In this document: positions 8,813-18,164 of the stretch, in pieces | Layout: every line of letters begins with the position of its first letter | Numbering within the stretch: the first letter of the stretch is position 1 | NCBI GenBank assembly: GCA_001899235.1 | Contig: MKVR01000018.1 | Coordinates: 1-64,000, forward strand | Source: Nitrosospira sp. 56-18 | GTDB taxonomy: Bacteria; Pseudomonadota; Gammaproteobacteria; Burkholderiales; Nitrosomonadaceae | Reading direction: 5' to 3' | Length of the DNA stretch: 64,000 nucleotides | Program-made: the position numbers and the translations under genes | The notes under the pieces: generated by a model | Told to the model about the DNA's origin: nothing | Seen by the model: only the letters and a program-made list of their open reading frames with translations | The model's database searches: none

Positions 8813-10798
8813 ATGAAGCCTCACGCTTTCGTTGCGATGCCCTTCGGCAGCAAACCCGGCCCCGATGGGCAGTCGATCGACTTCAACCGCGTCTATGCTG
8901 AATACATTCAGCCTGCATTGGAAATGGCAGGACTGGAAGTCTTCCGCGCAGACGAGGAGCAGCGCGCCGGCGACATCATCACTGACATGTTCCAGGAACT
9001 ATTGATAGCCGATCTCGTGGTGGCTGACCTTACTATCGACAACCCCAATGTCTGGTATGAGCTTGGCGTGCGCCATGCGCTGCGCGCCCGCGGCATGATA
9101 TTGATTTGCGGCGGCCGCATTCCTGCCGCCTTCGATCTTTACACGCAACGCAAGTTACGCTACAGCATCGCAGACGGCGCCGTGGATCCCGCTACGTTGG
9201 AAAGCGACCGGCGCCACCTCACCGAAATGGCCGAGGCAACCATGGAGTCCTGGCACGGCCGCAAGGAAAGCCCGGTCTATCACCTGCTGCCCAACCTGCA
9301 GGAGCCGGACTGGAAGTCGCTGCGTATCGGTGAAGTGCAGGAGTTCTGGCAGCGGCATGATGCCTGGAAAGAACGCGTCCTCCTGGCAGGCAAGGCACGG
9401 TTGATCGGAAATATGCTGGTACTTGCGGACGAGGCCCCGGTGGCGGCCTTTCGCGCGGAGGCGTGGATCGCGGCGGGCACGGCCCTGCGCAAGGCCGAGC
9501 GTTTCGATTTCGCGCTGGAGCAGCTCGAACGCGGCCTGGCGATCGAACCCCGGAACCTTGCAGGCTTGCAGGAAAAGGGAGTCTGCCTGCAACGGCTGGC
9601 GCTTGCCGGAATACCAGCCTACTCCCTGGACAAGGCTCGCGCGCATTATCGCAATGTGCTGGATGAATATCCGGATGACGCCGAAACCTGGGCGCTGCTG
9701 GGCAGGCTGGACAAGGATGCCTGGATTGCCGCATGGCGCCGGCCGGACGCCACGCCGGAGCAAATGAGGGAGGATGCCGCGTATGATGATGCGCTGCTCC
9801 GGTGCGCCATCGAGAGCTATGCCAGCGGTTACCGCCGCAACCCTGCTCATTATTATTCCGGTATCAATGCGCTGACTCTGATGCATCTGTATCGCCATCT
9901 TACCCATGAAGCACGTTATGACAACGATATCGGACTCATGGCCGGCGCAGTCCGTTTTGCGGCCGGGTGCGAACCACGCGAGTCGCTACATTTCTGGTCC
10001 CAGGCCACCCTGGGTGATCTCGAAGTGCTCATGGGCACGCCGGATACGGTCAAGGCCGCCTATAAGGAAACCATCGCGAAAAACGACAAGGATTGGTTCG
10101 CGCTCAATTCCAGCTGCGCGCAATTGCAGCTGCTGAAGGACCTCGGCTTTCGTTCCCAGACTGTCGAGGCCGGCATTGCCACTTTCACGCGCGCGCTGCA
10201 AAAACTGGTCAGGCCCGAGGAGTGCTGGCAGCCACGGCAGGTATTGCTGTTCAGCGGGCACATGATGGACGCGCCCGGCCGCCCTGCTCCGCGCTTTCCT
10301 CCAAAAAAGGAGGATGCGGCCAGGCAGAAGATTGCTGCCGCAATAGAGGACATGGAGGCGGGCTCCGGGGATATCGCGCTGGCCCAGGGCGCAAGCGGCG
10401 GCGATATTCTGTTCCTTGAAGCCTGCCGCGAGCGCGGCACTCGCCTGCAAATGATGCAGCCATTGCCGGAACCCGAATTCATTCAGCGCTCCATCCTGCC
10501 TTCCGCCAACGGCGACAGCTGGCGCAAACGCTATTACGCATTGAAGGAAAACACCGGCAATACGCCGCGCATCATGCCGGATGAGCTTGGCCCTTCGCCC
10601 GGGGATGCGGCTTCCTTTGAGCGCTGCAATCTGTGGCTGCTTTACACCGCGCTCGCCTTTGGAGTGAACAGGGTGCGCTTCATTTGCCTGTGGGACGGCA
10701 GCAAGGGCGATGGCCCCGGAGGCACCGAGCATATGTACAACGAGATCAAGAGCAGGACCGGGCGGGTAACATGGATCAATATCAGCGAACTTGGGTAA
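8813..10798 (+). CDS. deoxyribohydrolase-like / TRAFs-binding (TPR) / SLOG-like protein
   Basis: A 661-residue protein. The N-terminus (HAFVAMPFGSKPG, then DLVVADLTIDNPNVWYELGVRHAL) is typical of nucleoside 2-deoxyribosyltransferase-like domains, also found at the start of eukaryotic ASK-type kinases. Residues about 180-450 are helical repeats of the TRAFs-binding/TPR kind (AFRAEAWIAAGTALRKAERF, LEQLERGLAIEP). The C-terminus (VLLFSGHMMD, ALAQGASGGDILFLEACRERG) looks like a SLOG-type Rossmann nucleotide-binding domain. These families are linked by comparative genomics to nucleotide-signal conflict systems; the exact substrate is unknown. It heads a plus-strand cluster, with a decayed TIR gene only three bases downstream. 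Confidence 0.7.
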   Translation: MKPHAFVAMPFGSKPGPDGQSIDFNRVYAEYIQPALEMAGLEVFRADEEQRAGDIITDMFQELLIADLVVADLTIDNPNVWYELGVRHALRARGMILICGGRIPAAFDLYTQRKLRYSIADGAVDPATLESDRRHLTEMAEATMESWHGRKESPVYHLLPNLQEPDWKSLRIGEVQEFWQRHDAWKERVLLAGKARLIGNMLVLADEAPVAAFRAEAWIAAGTALRKAERFDFALEQLERGLAIEPRNLAGLQEKGVCLQRLALAGIPAYSLDKARAHYRNVLDEYPDDAETWALLGRLDKDAWIAAWRRPDATPEQMREDAAYDDALLRCAIESYASGYRRNPAHYYSGINALTLMHLYRHLTHEARYDNDIGLMAGAVRFAAGCEPRESLHFWSQATLGDLEVLMGTPDTVKAAYKETIAKNDKDWFALNSSCAQLQLLKDLGFRSQTVEAGIATFTRALQKLVRPEECWQPRQVLLFSGHMMDAPGRPAPRFPPKKEDAARQKIAAAIEDMEAGSGDIALAQGASGGDILFLEACRERGTRLQMMQPLPEPEFIQRSILPSANGDSWRKRYYALKENTGNTPRIMPDELGPSPGDAASFERCNLWLLYTALAFGVNRVRFICLWDGSKGDGPGGTEHMYNEIKSRTGRVTWINISELG

Positions 10799-10801
10799 AC
10801 C

Positions 10802-11060
10802 ATGCCCAGCATCTTCCTGAGCCATTCGAGCGCGGATGAGCTTCAATCTGAATCCGGCAGCTGACCGCTCATTTCCAGTTCAGGACCATGATCCACAAAG
10901 ACTTTACGTCGTACTCGACATTTATCTAATATGGCGGATTCGCTACAGGGCGGATTCAGGTTGAGGCGGTCGCGTTCAAGCAGTGACTGCTGGATAACGG
11001 CTGGGCGACGCATTCATCGACCTTGCAGACGGCGTGGACAGATGGGAGGAAAATCCCGGG
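10802..11060 (+). pseudogene. TIR-domain gene interrupted by a family B repeat
   Basis: The frame starts at an ATG three bases after the preceding stop and reads MPSIFLSHSSADELQ, a classic TIR N-terminus. It then runs into a family B repeat and stops at 10862. After the repeat, at about 10962, the gene resumes as EAVAFKQ, an in-frame stop where Trp is expected, LLDNGW, then a frameshift into DAFIDLADGVDRWEENPG. This matches the usual TIR order (AFK-W-L-..GW..-FIDL). The gene is thus broken by an insertion, a nonsense change and a frameshift. Its remains lie between the SLOG-like gene and the SIR2/TIR gene. Confidence 0.75.
10848..10960. repeat. repeat family B, short copy inside a TIR gene
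   Basis: Begins CTGAATCCGGCAGCTGACC, continues with TCATTTCCAGTTCAGG and ATGATCCACAAAGACT, all matching the inverse of 61242-61476, and ends GGCGGATTCAGG, a degenerate copy of the inverted terminal motif. About 113 bases long, so shorter than the 235-base copy. Confidence 0.65.
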
Positions 11061-11085
11061 CAAGAGGATCAGGGGGAGGAAGGAT

Positions 11086-12462
11086 ATGATGGAAGAATTA
11101 TGGTGGAATATATTGATGAACAAGATGCGGGAAAATACGGTCATCCCGATCATCGGTCCCCGGTTGCTTGTCGGGCCCGACGGCCAGACTTCATTGCAGG
11201 CACAGGTTGCCGCTCGCTTATTGCACGATTGCGGCAAGGATGCCGGCGGGATACAGCTGCCGCCATTCCGCGAACTGAATGAGGCGGTGTCACTGTTAAA
11301 GGGTCAGGTCCCAATGGACGACCTTTATGATTTTGTAAACAACGCCATCAACAGTGTTACCAAAGACACTGGCATACCGAAGCCTCTCCATCAGTTGGCG
11401 CAGATCACGGACTTTCGCCTCTTCGTAACACTCACCATAGACGAGCTTCTTTCACAAAGCCTGAAACAGCACCGGACCGCAGTAAATGAAATCATTCATT
11501 CGCTAACCGGCGAACTACCAAGAGAATTACCGGGCGATTGGCGTCAAAGGCGGGAAGAAGCCCAGCTCTTCTACCTTTTTGGCAAGACGCGGGCAGCGCC
11601 CATGTTTGCCATTCATGATGAAGATATGCTGGAATACGCTCACGATCTCATTGTCAACGGTGAAAAAACTCATAAAAGATTTCTGGATGAATTGCGGTCT
11701 AATAATTTACTGCTGATCGGTTGCAATTTTCCCGAATGGCTAAGCCGGTTCTTCCTTCGCGCTGCCAACCGAACACGGTTATCCGGAAGTGACAGTCTTA
11801 GAAAAGCATGGTTAATCGAGCAGCCGCAACCAGAGGAAGGCTTCACCTGCTTTCTCAATAGCTATGGCGGCGGCACAAAAATCATTTCAGATATATCGCC
11901 AGTTGAGTTTGTCGCTGAATTACACCGCCGCTGGACACAAAAATATGGCGGCAGCAAAACAACCGCCGATTTCGTTGCGAACCCCGTTGCACCCCGCAAG
12001 CCGACATTTTTTATCAGCTATTGCCGACGTACGGATCAGTTCAGCGCCGAGAAACTATACAAGGCGCTTCTCGACATGACGGCCAGCGAGGGCGATGTGT
12101 GGTTCGATCATGATTCCATTGAGCCTGGAGATGATTTCCCGGAGCGTATTCGGGACGGCATTCTCAACTGCCGCTATTTTCTGCCCCTCATCTCGCATAA
12201 GGCCGACGCTCTGGATGAGGCATATTTCTATCGGGAATGGGGAGAGGCAAGTGAAAGAAAGAAAGCAATTCGAGGCAGGCCGTTCATCATCCCGATAATC
12301 GTGGATCAGGACTTTCAACCCACAGCTTATCATCGCGTTCCGTTTGATTGGACGGACATCCAGGATTTCGCCCACGCGCCCGAAGGGCAACCAGACGACA
12401 AACTCAGGAAGAGGCTAACGGATCTGTTGCGTGATGTTCGGCGTGAAGGAAGACTGTCATGA
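11086..12462 (+). CDS. SIR2-like / TIR domain protein
   Basis: A 458-residue two-domain protein. The N-terminal part (NTVIPIIGPRLLVG, FRLFVTLTIDELL, FYLFGKTRAAP, NNLLLIGCNFPEWLSRF) follows the layout of SIR2-like domains of bacterial defence proteins. The usual catalytic TTNYD and LHG motifs read VTLTID and LFG, so the Asn and His seem replaced. The C-terminal TIR domain (PTFFISYCRRTD, DVWFDHDSIEPGDDF, YFLPLIS, FYREWGEA) keeps a Glu at the catalytic position. A longer frame starts at 11023, but GGGGGAGGAAGG directly precedes the ATG at 11086. The stop overlaps the STAND gene start by ATGA. Role as effector of that pair is an inference. Confidence 0.8.
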   Translation: MMEELWWNILMNKMRENTVIPIIGPRLLVGPDGQTSLQAQVAARLLHDCGKDAGGIQLPPFRELNEAVSLLKGQVPMDDLYDFVNNAINSVTKDTGIPKPLHQLAQITDFRLFVTLTIDELLSQSLKQHRTAVNEIIHSLTGELPRELPGDWRQRREEAQLFYLFGKTRAAPMFAIHDEDMLEYAHDLIVNGEKTHKRFLDELRSNNLLLIGCNFPEWLSRFFLRAANRTRLSGSDSLRKAWLIEQPQPEEGFTCFLNSYGGGTKIISDISPVEFVAELHRRWTQKYGGSKTTADFVANPVAPRKPTFFISYCRRTDQFSAEKLYKALLDMTASEGDVWFDHDSIEPGDDFPERIRDGILNCRYFLPLISHKADALDEAYFYREWGEASERKKAIRGRPFIIPIIVDQDFQPTAYHRVPFDWTDIQDFAHAPEGQPDDKLRKRLTDLLRDVRREGRLS

Positions 12463-15400
12463 CTATGCCAGGCAGGAATGACAGCGTTTCCGCATCCAGT
12501 GTTTCCGGATCTTCCGATTCGGAAGCCCTAGCATTGAATTTGCAAAATCCCTGGCCAGGCCCAGCCGCCTACGACGAAGCTTCGAAGGATTTCTTCCATG
12601 GCCGCGGCGAAGAAGCCCAGGAACTCCTCCGGCTCATTCGGCTGGCTCCGCTAACGGTCGTGTATGGAAAGTCGGGCTTGGGTAAAACTTCACTCCTGCA
12701 GGCCGGGCTTTACCCATTGCTGAGGGCCGAGCACTGTCTTCCCGTTCACCTGCGCTTGAATTTCTCCGATGAAAGTACCGTTGCGCCATTTACGCAAACG
12801 ATGCAGCGGCTCATGGAGGAACTCGATGCTGCAAAGGCGGAATATCCCGCGCCAGCGAATGATGAAGGCCTGTGGGAATTTTTGCACCGCAAGGACATGG
12901 AGGTGTGGAGCACGGATAATTTTCCCTTAACGCCGGTACTTGTATTCGATCAGTTTGAAGAACTGTTTTCGCGTAGTGGCGGCAACGTCGAACTGATAAA
13001 GCAGGTCTTCGATGGCCTTGCCAACCTGGTCGAGAATCGCATTCCCGAAAAAATTGCGAGGGACATAACCGGGATCCTCCGGCCGCGGCTGAACCTTCAA
13101 TCCCAGCACTATCGCATCATTCTGTCATTCCGCGAGGATTACTTGCCCGACATCCGGGCATGGGAACAAAAGATACCCTCGTTACTGCGTAATTATTTAC
13201 GGCTGGAGCCGATGTCGCGCGCATGCGCAATCGAGGCGGTCGAGCGCTCGGGTCGCGCCGTGCTCGACAAGGATGCGGCAGAGAGCATTGTCGATTTCGT
13301 GGGAAAACTCGATCACCTGCCGGAAGCTGCCGGCACATCCAGTATGGTCATCGAGCCTGTGCTCCTGAGCTTATGCTGCTCTCAGTTGAATCGGCGCCGA
13401 ACAGCCGGGGGCTTGATCGATAAGGAACTCGTCCTGAATGTGGGTCAAAATATTCTCGATAATTTTTACCAGGATGCTCTCAATGATCCGGAAGTAAAAG
13501 GTCCGCCGGATGCGGCTCTTTTTATCGAAAACCACCTGATCCAGGGCGACCACTTTCGCGGCGACTATCCCAGGGATGAAGCGCTTACTGAACATAAACT
13601 GACTCCCAGACAGCTGTCCGCACTCACTGACCGGCATCGGCTGCTGCGAATCGCTCACCATATGGATACCGCACGGGTGGAATTGATACACGATCGGCTG
13701 GTATCCGTGGTCCGGAAGACGCGAGATGAACGCAGGATGAAGGAGCAACAGCTGGAGCAGGAGCGCCTGGCCAGAAAGGCTCAAGCCGAGCGCGACGAAG
13801 AACATGCCCGCGGCGAAGAATTGCGGCACCAGCGAGATCTGGCCCATCGAAGCCTCAAAGTTGCCCAGCATCGGCGAAATCTTGCAGTGGGCGCGGCTGT
13901 TTTAAGTATTCTCCTTTTCGGGTGGGGATGGCAGCAAAAAAACGAATCTGAAAGGGAGAAGCAGAGAACCGAGGAGGCGACGCAAAAGACCGAGGAAGCG
14001 ATGCAGAAAGCCGAGAAGGCGCAGCAGGGTATGGCTACTGCCATCGCCACATCTCGCCTCGCCGAAGGGCGGTCGAACCTGCCCGTTGGCTCGGAGCCAT
14101 TTAAAGAAATCCTGTCTCAGGGACTTGCAGCCTATCGTTTGAGCGAAAAGGGAATATTGCCAATCAAAGCAGAAAGCCTGGTACTTCTTCACACCCTCCT
14201 GGATATCTACAGTTATTTACGCAAGTTCTTGAGCCTGACTGGCTCAACACCCACGCCGGCGCTTTCTTACAGCCCTGACGGTCAAATACTCGCGGTCGGT
14301 GGCGAGGATGGGATGATCCGTCTGATCGACACGAAAGATTTTAGTGAAACCGGCAAATTGGATTGTAAGCAGCCGCCTACGGAATCGGTGTGGACGCTCG
14401 CATACAATAGCGACGGCACCCGGCTGGCGGCGGGATACGCCCGCATCGATGGAGAAACAGGGCGCGGTCTCGTCTGCGTGTTCGATGTGACACAGCGCCG
14501 GATTGTGCAAAAATGGTCCAGCCAGGATCTCTGGGGCAAACCCAGTAATATCACAAGCGTGGCCTATGGCGGGAAACCTCGAGCCGAATTCGTGATCTCG
14601 GGCGGAAGCGACAGGATGTTGCGGAAACTCAACGTCTCGAGCGGCGCGGTGCAACATATTCCTCATGCACAGGAGGTTGTAGCGGTGGCGGCAAGCTCCG
14701 ACGGCCGTTGGGTCGCGTCGGGGGGCGAGGATGCGATTGTCAGGGTATGGAACGTAGCGGATTTCGATCAAGCCAATCCGCAGCCCAGGGAATTCAAAGG
14801 GCATGATGCATTGATCGAGCGGCTCGTATTCCCTTCTTTCAGCAACTCCATACTCTTATCGACCGGCGATGATGGACGCATCATAGGCTGGAATGTCGAG
14901 GAACGCTGCCGTATCCTGCAGACGAAAAGCCAGGATGTAAAGATAAACGATATTGCCGCTGATCGAGGCGGATTCATAGCCGCTGCGGGCGCAGATGGCA
15001 GCATACTGCTTTTCAAGGTAGATTATCACCATCGTTGCGGAGGTGGATCGCAAGCGGCTTCTTCTCCTCCCGAGTTTGATTTGATCACCGATGGGAGGTT
15101 GGGAAAGCACGGCGGCATGGCTCTCGGAGTGGCATTTAACCCAGAAGGCGATCAAATGGCATCTGCAGGACAGGACGGATCGATACGTATCTGGGGCGAA
15201 AAAACTCCCGGTTTCTCATTTGCCCAGCTGGAGTTGGCGCTCGACCCATCACTGCCTGCGGCGGGCCGCGGCAACATAACCGCTATTGCCATAAGTCCCA
15301 ATGGCGAGCTGATCGCTGCTGGTGATCAAAACGGCAATGTTTATCTCTGGCAGCGGCCGGCGATAAGTCCCCTGCCCGTATCTCTGCCACCGCTTTCGAT

Positions 15401-16328
15401 TTGGCCTGCCCATACAGGAGCAGTCCACGGTCTGGCTTATGTCCAGGCCGGGGGCCGGCCGATTCTCGTTTCGGGTGGCGACGATGGCGTGGTCAAGCGC
15501 TGGGATACAGCTCATAACGCCATCGATATGAAAGACAATGCGGGCCCCATTCGCTCAATTGCAGTGTCACCCGATGGTAAAACGCTTGTAGCGGGCAGCA
15601 AGGATGGCACGGTACGCCTTTGGGATGCTGCGACCGGAGAACGTCAAGGAAAATTCGATGCGCCATCGGAGAACGAGCTGTATGCGGTCGGCTTTAGTAA
15701 TGATGGAAAATATATTGCGGTTGGGGATTTTTCTATAGGTATACGCATACTGGATATTGAAACACCTGGTTCTGAATGGATATTGACGGGACACTCAGAC
15801 TCGGTCATGTCTCTTTCTCGAAGCCAATCGCAATGGCTGCTTTCAGCCGGGCGGGATGGAAGCGTACTTGAATGGGAGTCCTCAGCCCTGGCAAAGTCTC
15901 GAAGCTCCGCCCTGAAGAAGTGGGATAATTTTAATCTTCGCCTGGGGTTCATGAATTCCGTGAAACTGACTTCCATAGATACCAGCAGGGATGGCAAATT
16001 AATCCTCACGGGCGGAAGCGATGGACAGGTTCAATTATGGGATGGCGTCGAATACGTCAGGATTGGTGAACGCTTTTCTGGCCATGAAAACAGGAAAATT
16101 AGCGCAGTGGCACTTGCACCCGACGGGAGCTTCTTCGTAACTGCCGATGCCCCGAACATAACTGCCGATACTTCGAATATTCTGGTCTGGCCTGGGCCAG
16201 CCCGCTGGGCCGAAATCCTTTGTTCCAAAATTGTTCGGAACATGAGTGATAGCCAAAGGCGCGAGCCGATGCCACAGCAGATTGATTATGTGGAGCCATG
16301 CCCAAATTTGCCGAGCAAATCACAGTAA
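12459..16328 (+). CDS. STAND NTPase (nSTAND1-type) with WD40 propellers
   Basis: A 1289-residue protein. Residues 30-75 read NPWPGPAAYDE..FFHGR and VVYGKSGLGKTSLLQAGL (Walker A at 70-77), Walker B is LVFDQFEELF near 165, and a sensor region reads RIILSFREDYLPD. A charged coiled coil at about 425-530 surrounds one hydrophobic segment (LAVGAAVLSILLFGWGW), which may be a membrane anchor. From about 590 to the end there are many WD40 units (for example VRLWDAATG, GQVQLWDGV), enough for two propellers. STAND proteins act as ligand-triggered switches; WD40 repeats usually bind the trigger. It overlaps the SIR2/TIR gene by 4 bp, so the two proteins are probably made together. Confidence 0.88.
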   Translation: MTMPGRNDSVSASSVSGSSDSEALALNLQNPWPGPAAYDEASKDFFHGRGEEAQELLRLIRLAPLTVVYGKSGLGKTSLLQAGLYPLLRAEHCLPVHLRLNFSDESTVAPFTQTMQRLMEELDAAKAEYPAPANDEGLWEFLHRKDMEVWSTDNFPLTPVLVFDQFEELFSRSGGNVELIKQVFDGLANLVENRIPEKIARDITGILRPRLNLQSQHYRIILSFREDYLPDIRAWEQKIPSLLRNYLRLEPMSRACAIEAVERSGRAVLDKDAAESIVDFVGKLDHLPEAAGTSSMVIEPVLLSLCCSQLNRRRTAGGLIDKELVLNVGQNILDNFYQDALNDPEVKGPPDAALFIENHLIQGDHFRGDYPRDEALTEHKLTPRQLSALTDRHRLLRIAHHMDTARVELIHDRLVSVVRKTRDERRMKEQQLEQERLARKAQAERDEEHARGEELRHQRDLAHRSLKVAQHRRNLAVGAAVLSILLFGWGWQQKNESEREKQRTEEATQKTEEAMQKAEKAQQGMATAIATSRLAEGRSNLPVGSEPFKEILSQGLAAYRLSEKGILPIKAESLVLLHTLLDIYSYLRKFLSLTGSTPTPALSYSPDGQILAVGGEDGMIRLIDTKDFSETGKLDCKQPPTESVWTLAYNSDGTRLAAGYARIDGETGRGLVCVFDVTQRRIVQKWSSQDLWGKPSNITSVAYGGKPRAEFVISGGSDRMLRKLNVSSGAVQHIPHAQEVVAVAASSDGRWVASGGEDAIVRVWNVADFDQANPQPREFKGHDALIERLVFPSFSNSILLSTGDDGRIIGWNVEERCRILQTKSQDVKINDIAADRGGFIAAAGADGSILLFKVDYHHRCGGGSQAASSPPEFDLITDGRLGKHGGMALGVAFNPEGDQMASAGQDGSIRIWGEKTPGFSFAQLELALDPSLPAAGRGNITAIAISPNGELIAAGDQNGNVYLWQRPAISPLPVSLPPLSIWPAHTGAVHGLAYVQAGGRPILVSGGDDGVVKRWDTAHNAIDMKDNAGPIRSIAVSPDGKTLVAGSKDGTVRLWDAATGERQGKFDAPSENELYAVGFSNDGKYIAVGDFSIGIRILDIETPGSEWILTGHSDSVMSLSRSQSQWLLSAGRDGSVLEWESSALAKSRSSALKKWDNFNLRLGFMNSVKLTSIDTSRDGKLILTGGSDGQVQLWDGVEYVRIGERFSGHENRKISAVALAPDGSFFVTADAPNITADTSNILVWPGPARWAEILCSKIVRNMSDSQRREPMPQQIDYVEPCPNLPSKSQ

Positions 16329-16339
16329 GTTGCACTACT

Positions 16340-16691
16340 TGAGGAAGCGCTGAATAAATCTCCGCTGGCGCGGCGGTGGTTTTGCGGGATGGGATGCGCG
16401 AAAGGCGACGACGCGAATGGTGCGACCGCGCAGGGCGATGCAGTGTCTTCCAAAGGAAGATGCGACCCCGCAGCGGGATGCCTGCGCCCCAACAAACCTG
16501 TGGTGCGGTCGAAGTATCCCCTCCACTGCCCGATCCCCGCTTCGCGGGGACCCCTCGGGCCACGCTCCGGGGAGCCGCTGCGTTGCGCTCCCTGGCATCG
16601 TACTCCCGGCTACGACCTGCGTCGCGCGCCTTATGATCATCCCGATTTTACCAGCAGCGCGCTCAGCGAGGATTTGTTCAGCGCTTCCTCA
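16340..16691. repeat. MITE-like repeat family A, copy 3 (complete)
   Basis: 352 bases bounded by inverted repeats TGAGGAAGCGCTGAATAAA (left) and TGAGGAAGCGCTGAACAAA (right, read inward). The right 120 bases match copy 1. The middle has GC-rich palindromic segments (CCCCGCTTCGCGGGG) and no gene. It fills the whole gap between the STAND gene and the Gly/Ala-rich gene, and its right terminal TGA is that gene's stop codon. Confidence 0.85.
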
Positions 16692-17105
16692 ATATCCTCT
16701 TCCCCCGCCTGGAAGCATTGATGGATTTTTCTGTCCCGGAGATCGCCCGGATGCATTGGAACCTGCCATACCGGGCGGTCCCTTTTTACCCGGAGGAGCT
16801 GCCCCGCCTGGCTCGCTAGCGGCGCCGCCCAATCCGGGCATACCGCTCGGCATGCCGCCGCCTTCGTTGCCACCGCGCAATTGCTCTCCCGCAGCCGCGC
16901 CAGCGGCTGCACCAGCTCCGGCAGCTCTACCACCAACGATGGTTCCGCCAATAGCAGCCCCGCCGGAAGCAACACCAGCATCAGCGGCGCGAGGGGCTCC
17001 ACCACCGGCGGCTGCTTGCGAGTAAGCAAAACCAACCAATCCGCATATCAAACCTGCGAGTAATGTCATCCTGGATATTCCATCCGAGATAGCCTGATCA
17101 CTCAT
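16689..17105 (-). CDS. Gly/Ala-rich small membrane or exported protein
   Basis: 138 residues: a short polar start, one hydrophobic segment (MTLLAGLICGLVGFAYSQAAA) that could be a signal peptide or anchor, then a long Gly/Ala/Pro-rich tail. No family is recognised. GGAGG lies five bases before the ATG at 17105; an in-frame ATG at 17117 is part of that site. The stop codon TGA is the outermost triplet of the adjoining family A repeat, so the original end was probably displaced by the insertion. A plus-strand frame over the same bases is a compositional shadow. Confidence 0.55.
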   Translation of the reverse strand: MSDQAISDGISRMTLLAGLICGLVGFAYSQAAAGGGAPRAADAGVASGGAAIGGTIVGGRAAGAGAAAGAAAGEQLRGGNEGGGMPSGMPGLGGAASEPGGAAPPGKKGPPGMAGSNASGRSPGQKNPSMLPGGGRGY

Positions 17106-17244
17106 GGTTTCCTCCAATATATTTAATCTGATAAGCTCGCATCACCACGGCGCTTTCTCCTTGACATGGTATCGCTTCCTTAATGAAAAGCCCGGTGGGG
17201 CATACACCGAGATCTTTTTTACACGCAACAACTACTTGTTTTTA

Positions 17245-17529
17245 TGGCTTTGTCGGATAGCCTCAGCATGCTGTTCAGAACTGCCGCCGCGCGAATGCAG
17301 TACTTGCAGCGTTACTGGACCCATGCGGGTGAAAAGCGTACGCGACGGTAATCGTTGCGCTAGCCCTGCTGTTTCTGCGAACGTTCATGCCGATCCGCCC
17401 CCAAACTCTCGCTCACCTGCGCCTCCAATATCTGATTGAGTACCCCTTCCACCAGCTTCGCCAGTCCGTCTTCCCATTCAACAATCCTGGCAATAATTCC
17501 TTGCCCACGCTAATATCGTATCCAGTCAT
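17245..17529 (-). pseudogene. IS256-family transposase N-terminal fragment
   Basis: The minus strand encodes, across frameshifts, VGKELLPGLLNG, LAKLVEGVLNQILEAQVSES, LGADRHERSQKQQG and RVGPVTLQV-like text, the opening of an IS256/Mutator-type transposase. A stop and at least two frame changes are present and the catalytic core is missing. No terminal repeats were found. Confidence 0.75.
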
Positions 17530-18164
17530 CGCTTCTGCTCCTTCGGTTGATCAACGTCTCAGAACCGTCAATTTACCGAATCGAAGCGGTGGCTGCCCCA
17601 CCAAATATTTACAGCAATTTACGGACTCAATCAAAATAAATAATAATGGAAACATCCCTCTGGTTAATCTTATCTCCAGTGTCGGAGCTTCCTTTTTAGG
17701 TGGAAATGGCGCCATACTAGGCGCCAACAAAAAGGCACTCTGTACGGTAGGGCACTTTGTATAGGGTTAAGTTGTATTAGCTCAGTAATTCTAATACCTG
17801 CTTTTGAATCTGTCACACAGGCGACATGTCACTGTGGCAATATGATTGTGCCCTGTACCCTTGCAGAGCCAGGTCCGATTTTAATCCCTTTCGGATACTG
17901 ATGTTCCCGTTGACATTCATCCCAGTGGGAACTCCTCCTTCAACCCGCTTCGGCGGGTTTTCTTTCTTTCTCCTCCCCCCTCATTCGAGGGTATTTTGAT
18001 CCATAGAAAATGTAGTGTGGTGAGATAATAAAAGATTCTGAGTCGCCGCTCGTGGTGACGGATTGACCGGGCCGTGAACCGCTATGACCAGCATAACAAC
18101 GGGAAGCATTTATTGACGCCGGCTTGACGATTTTTTGTGAATAACAAGAAAATACGTAAAAACG
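17530..18164. other. intergenic region with remnant sequence and a terminator
   Basis: About 635 bases. It holds a direct pair of GGCGCC palindromes near 17710-17730 and a strong terminator at 17942. A plus-strand frame ending at 17764 has no recognisable product. The rest is AT-rich spacer ahead of the TcmP gene. Confidence 0.4.
17942..17973 (+). terminator. intrinsic terminator
   Basis: AACCCGC, loop TTCG, GCGGGTT, then TTCTTTCTTTC. Perfect 7-bp stem with a stable tetraloop and T-rich tail on the plus strand. No intact plus-strand gene lies directly upstream, so it probably served a gene now lost. Confidence 0.75.

Noticed and set aside
16417-17025. 202-codon plus-strand frame, Pro/Ala-rich
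   Set aside because: Runs through the family A repeat and the complement of the Gly-rich gene; composition explains it.
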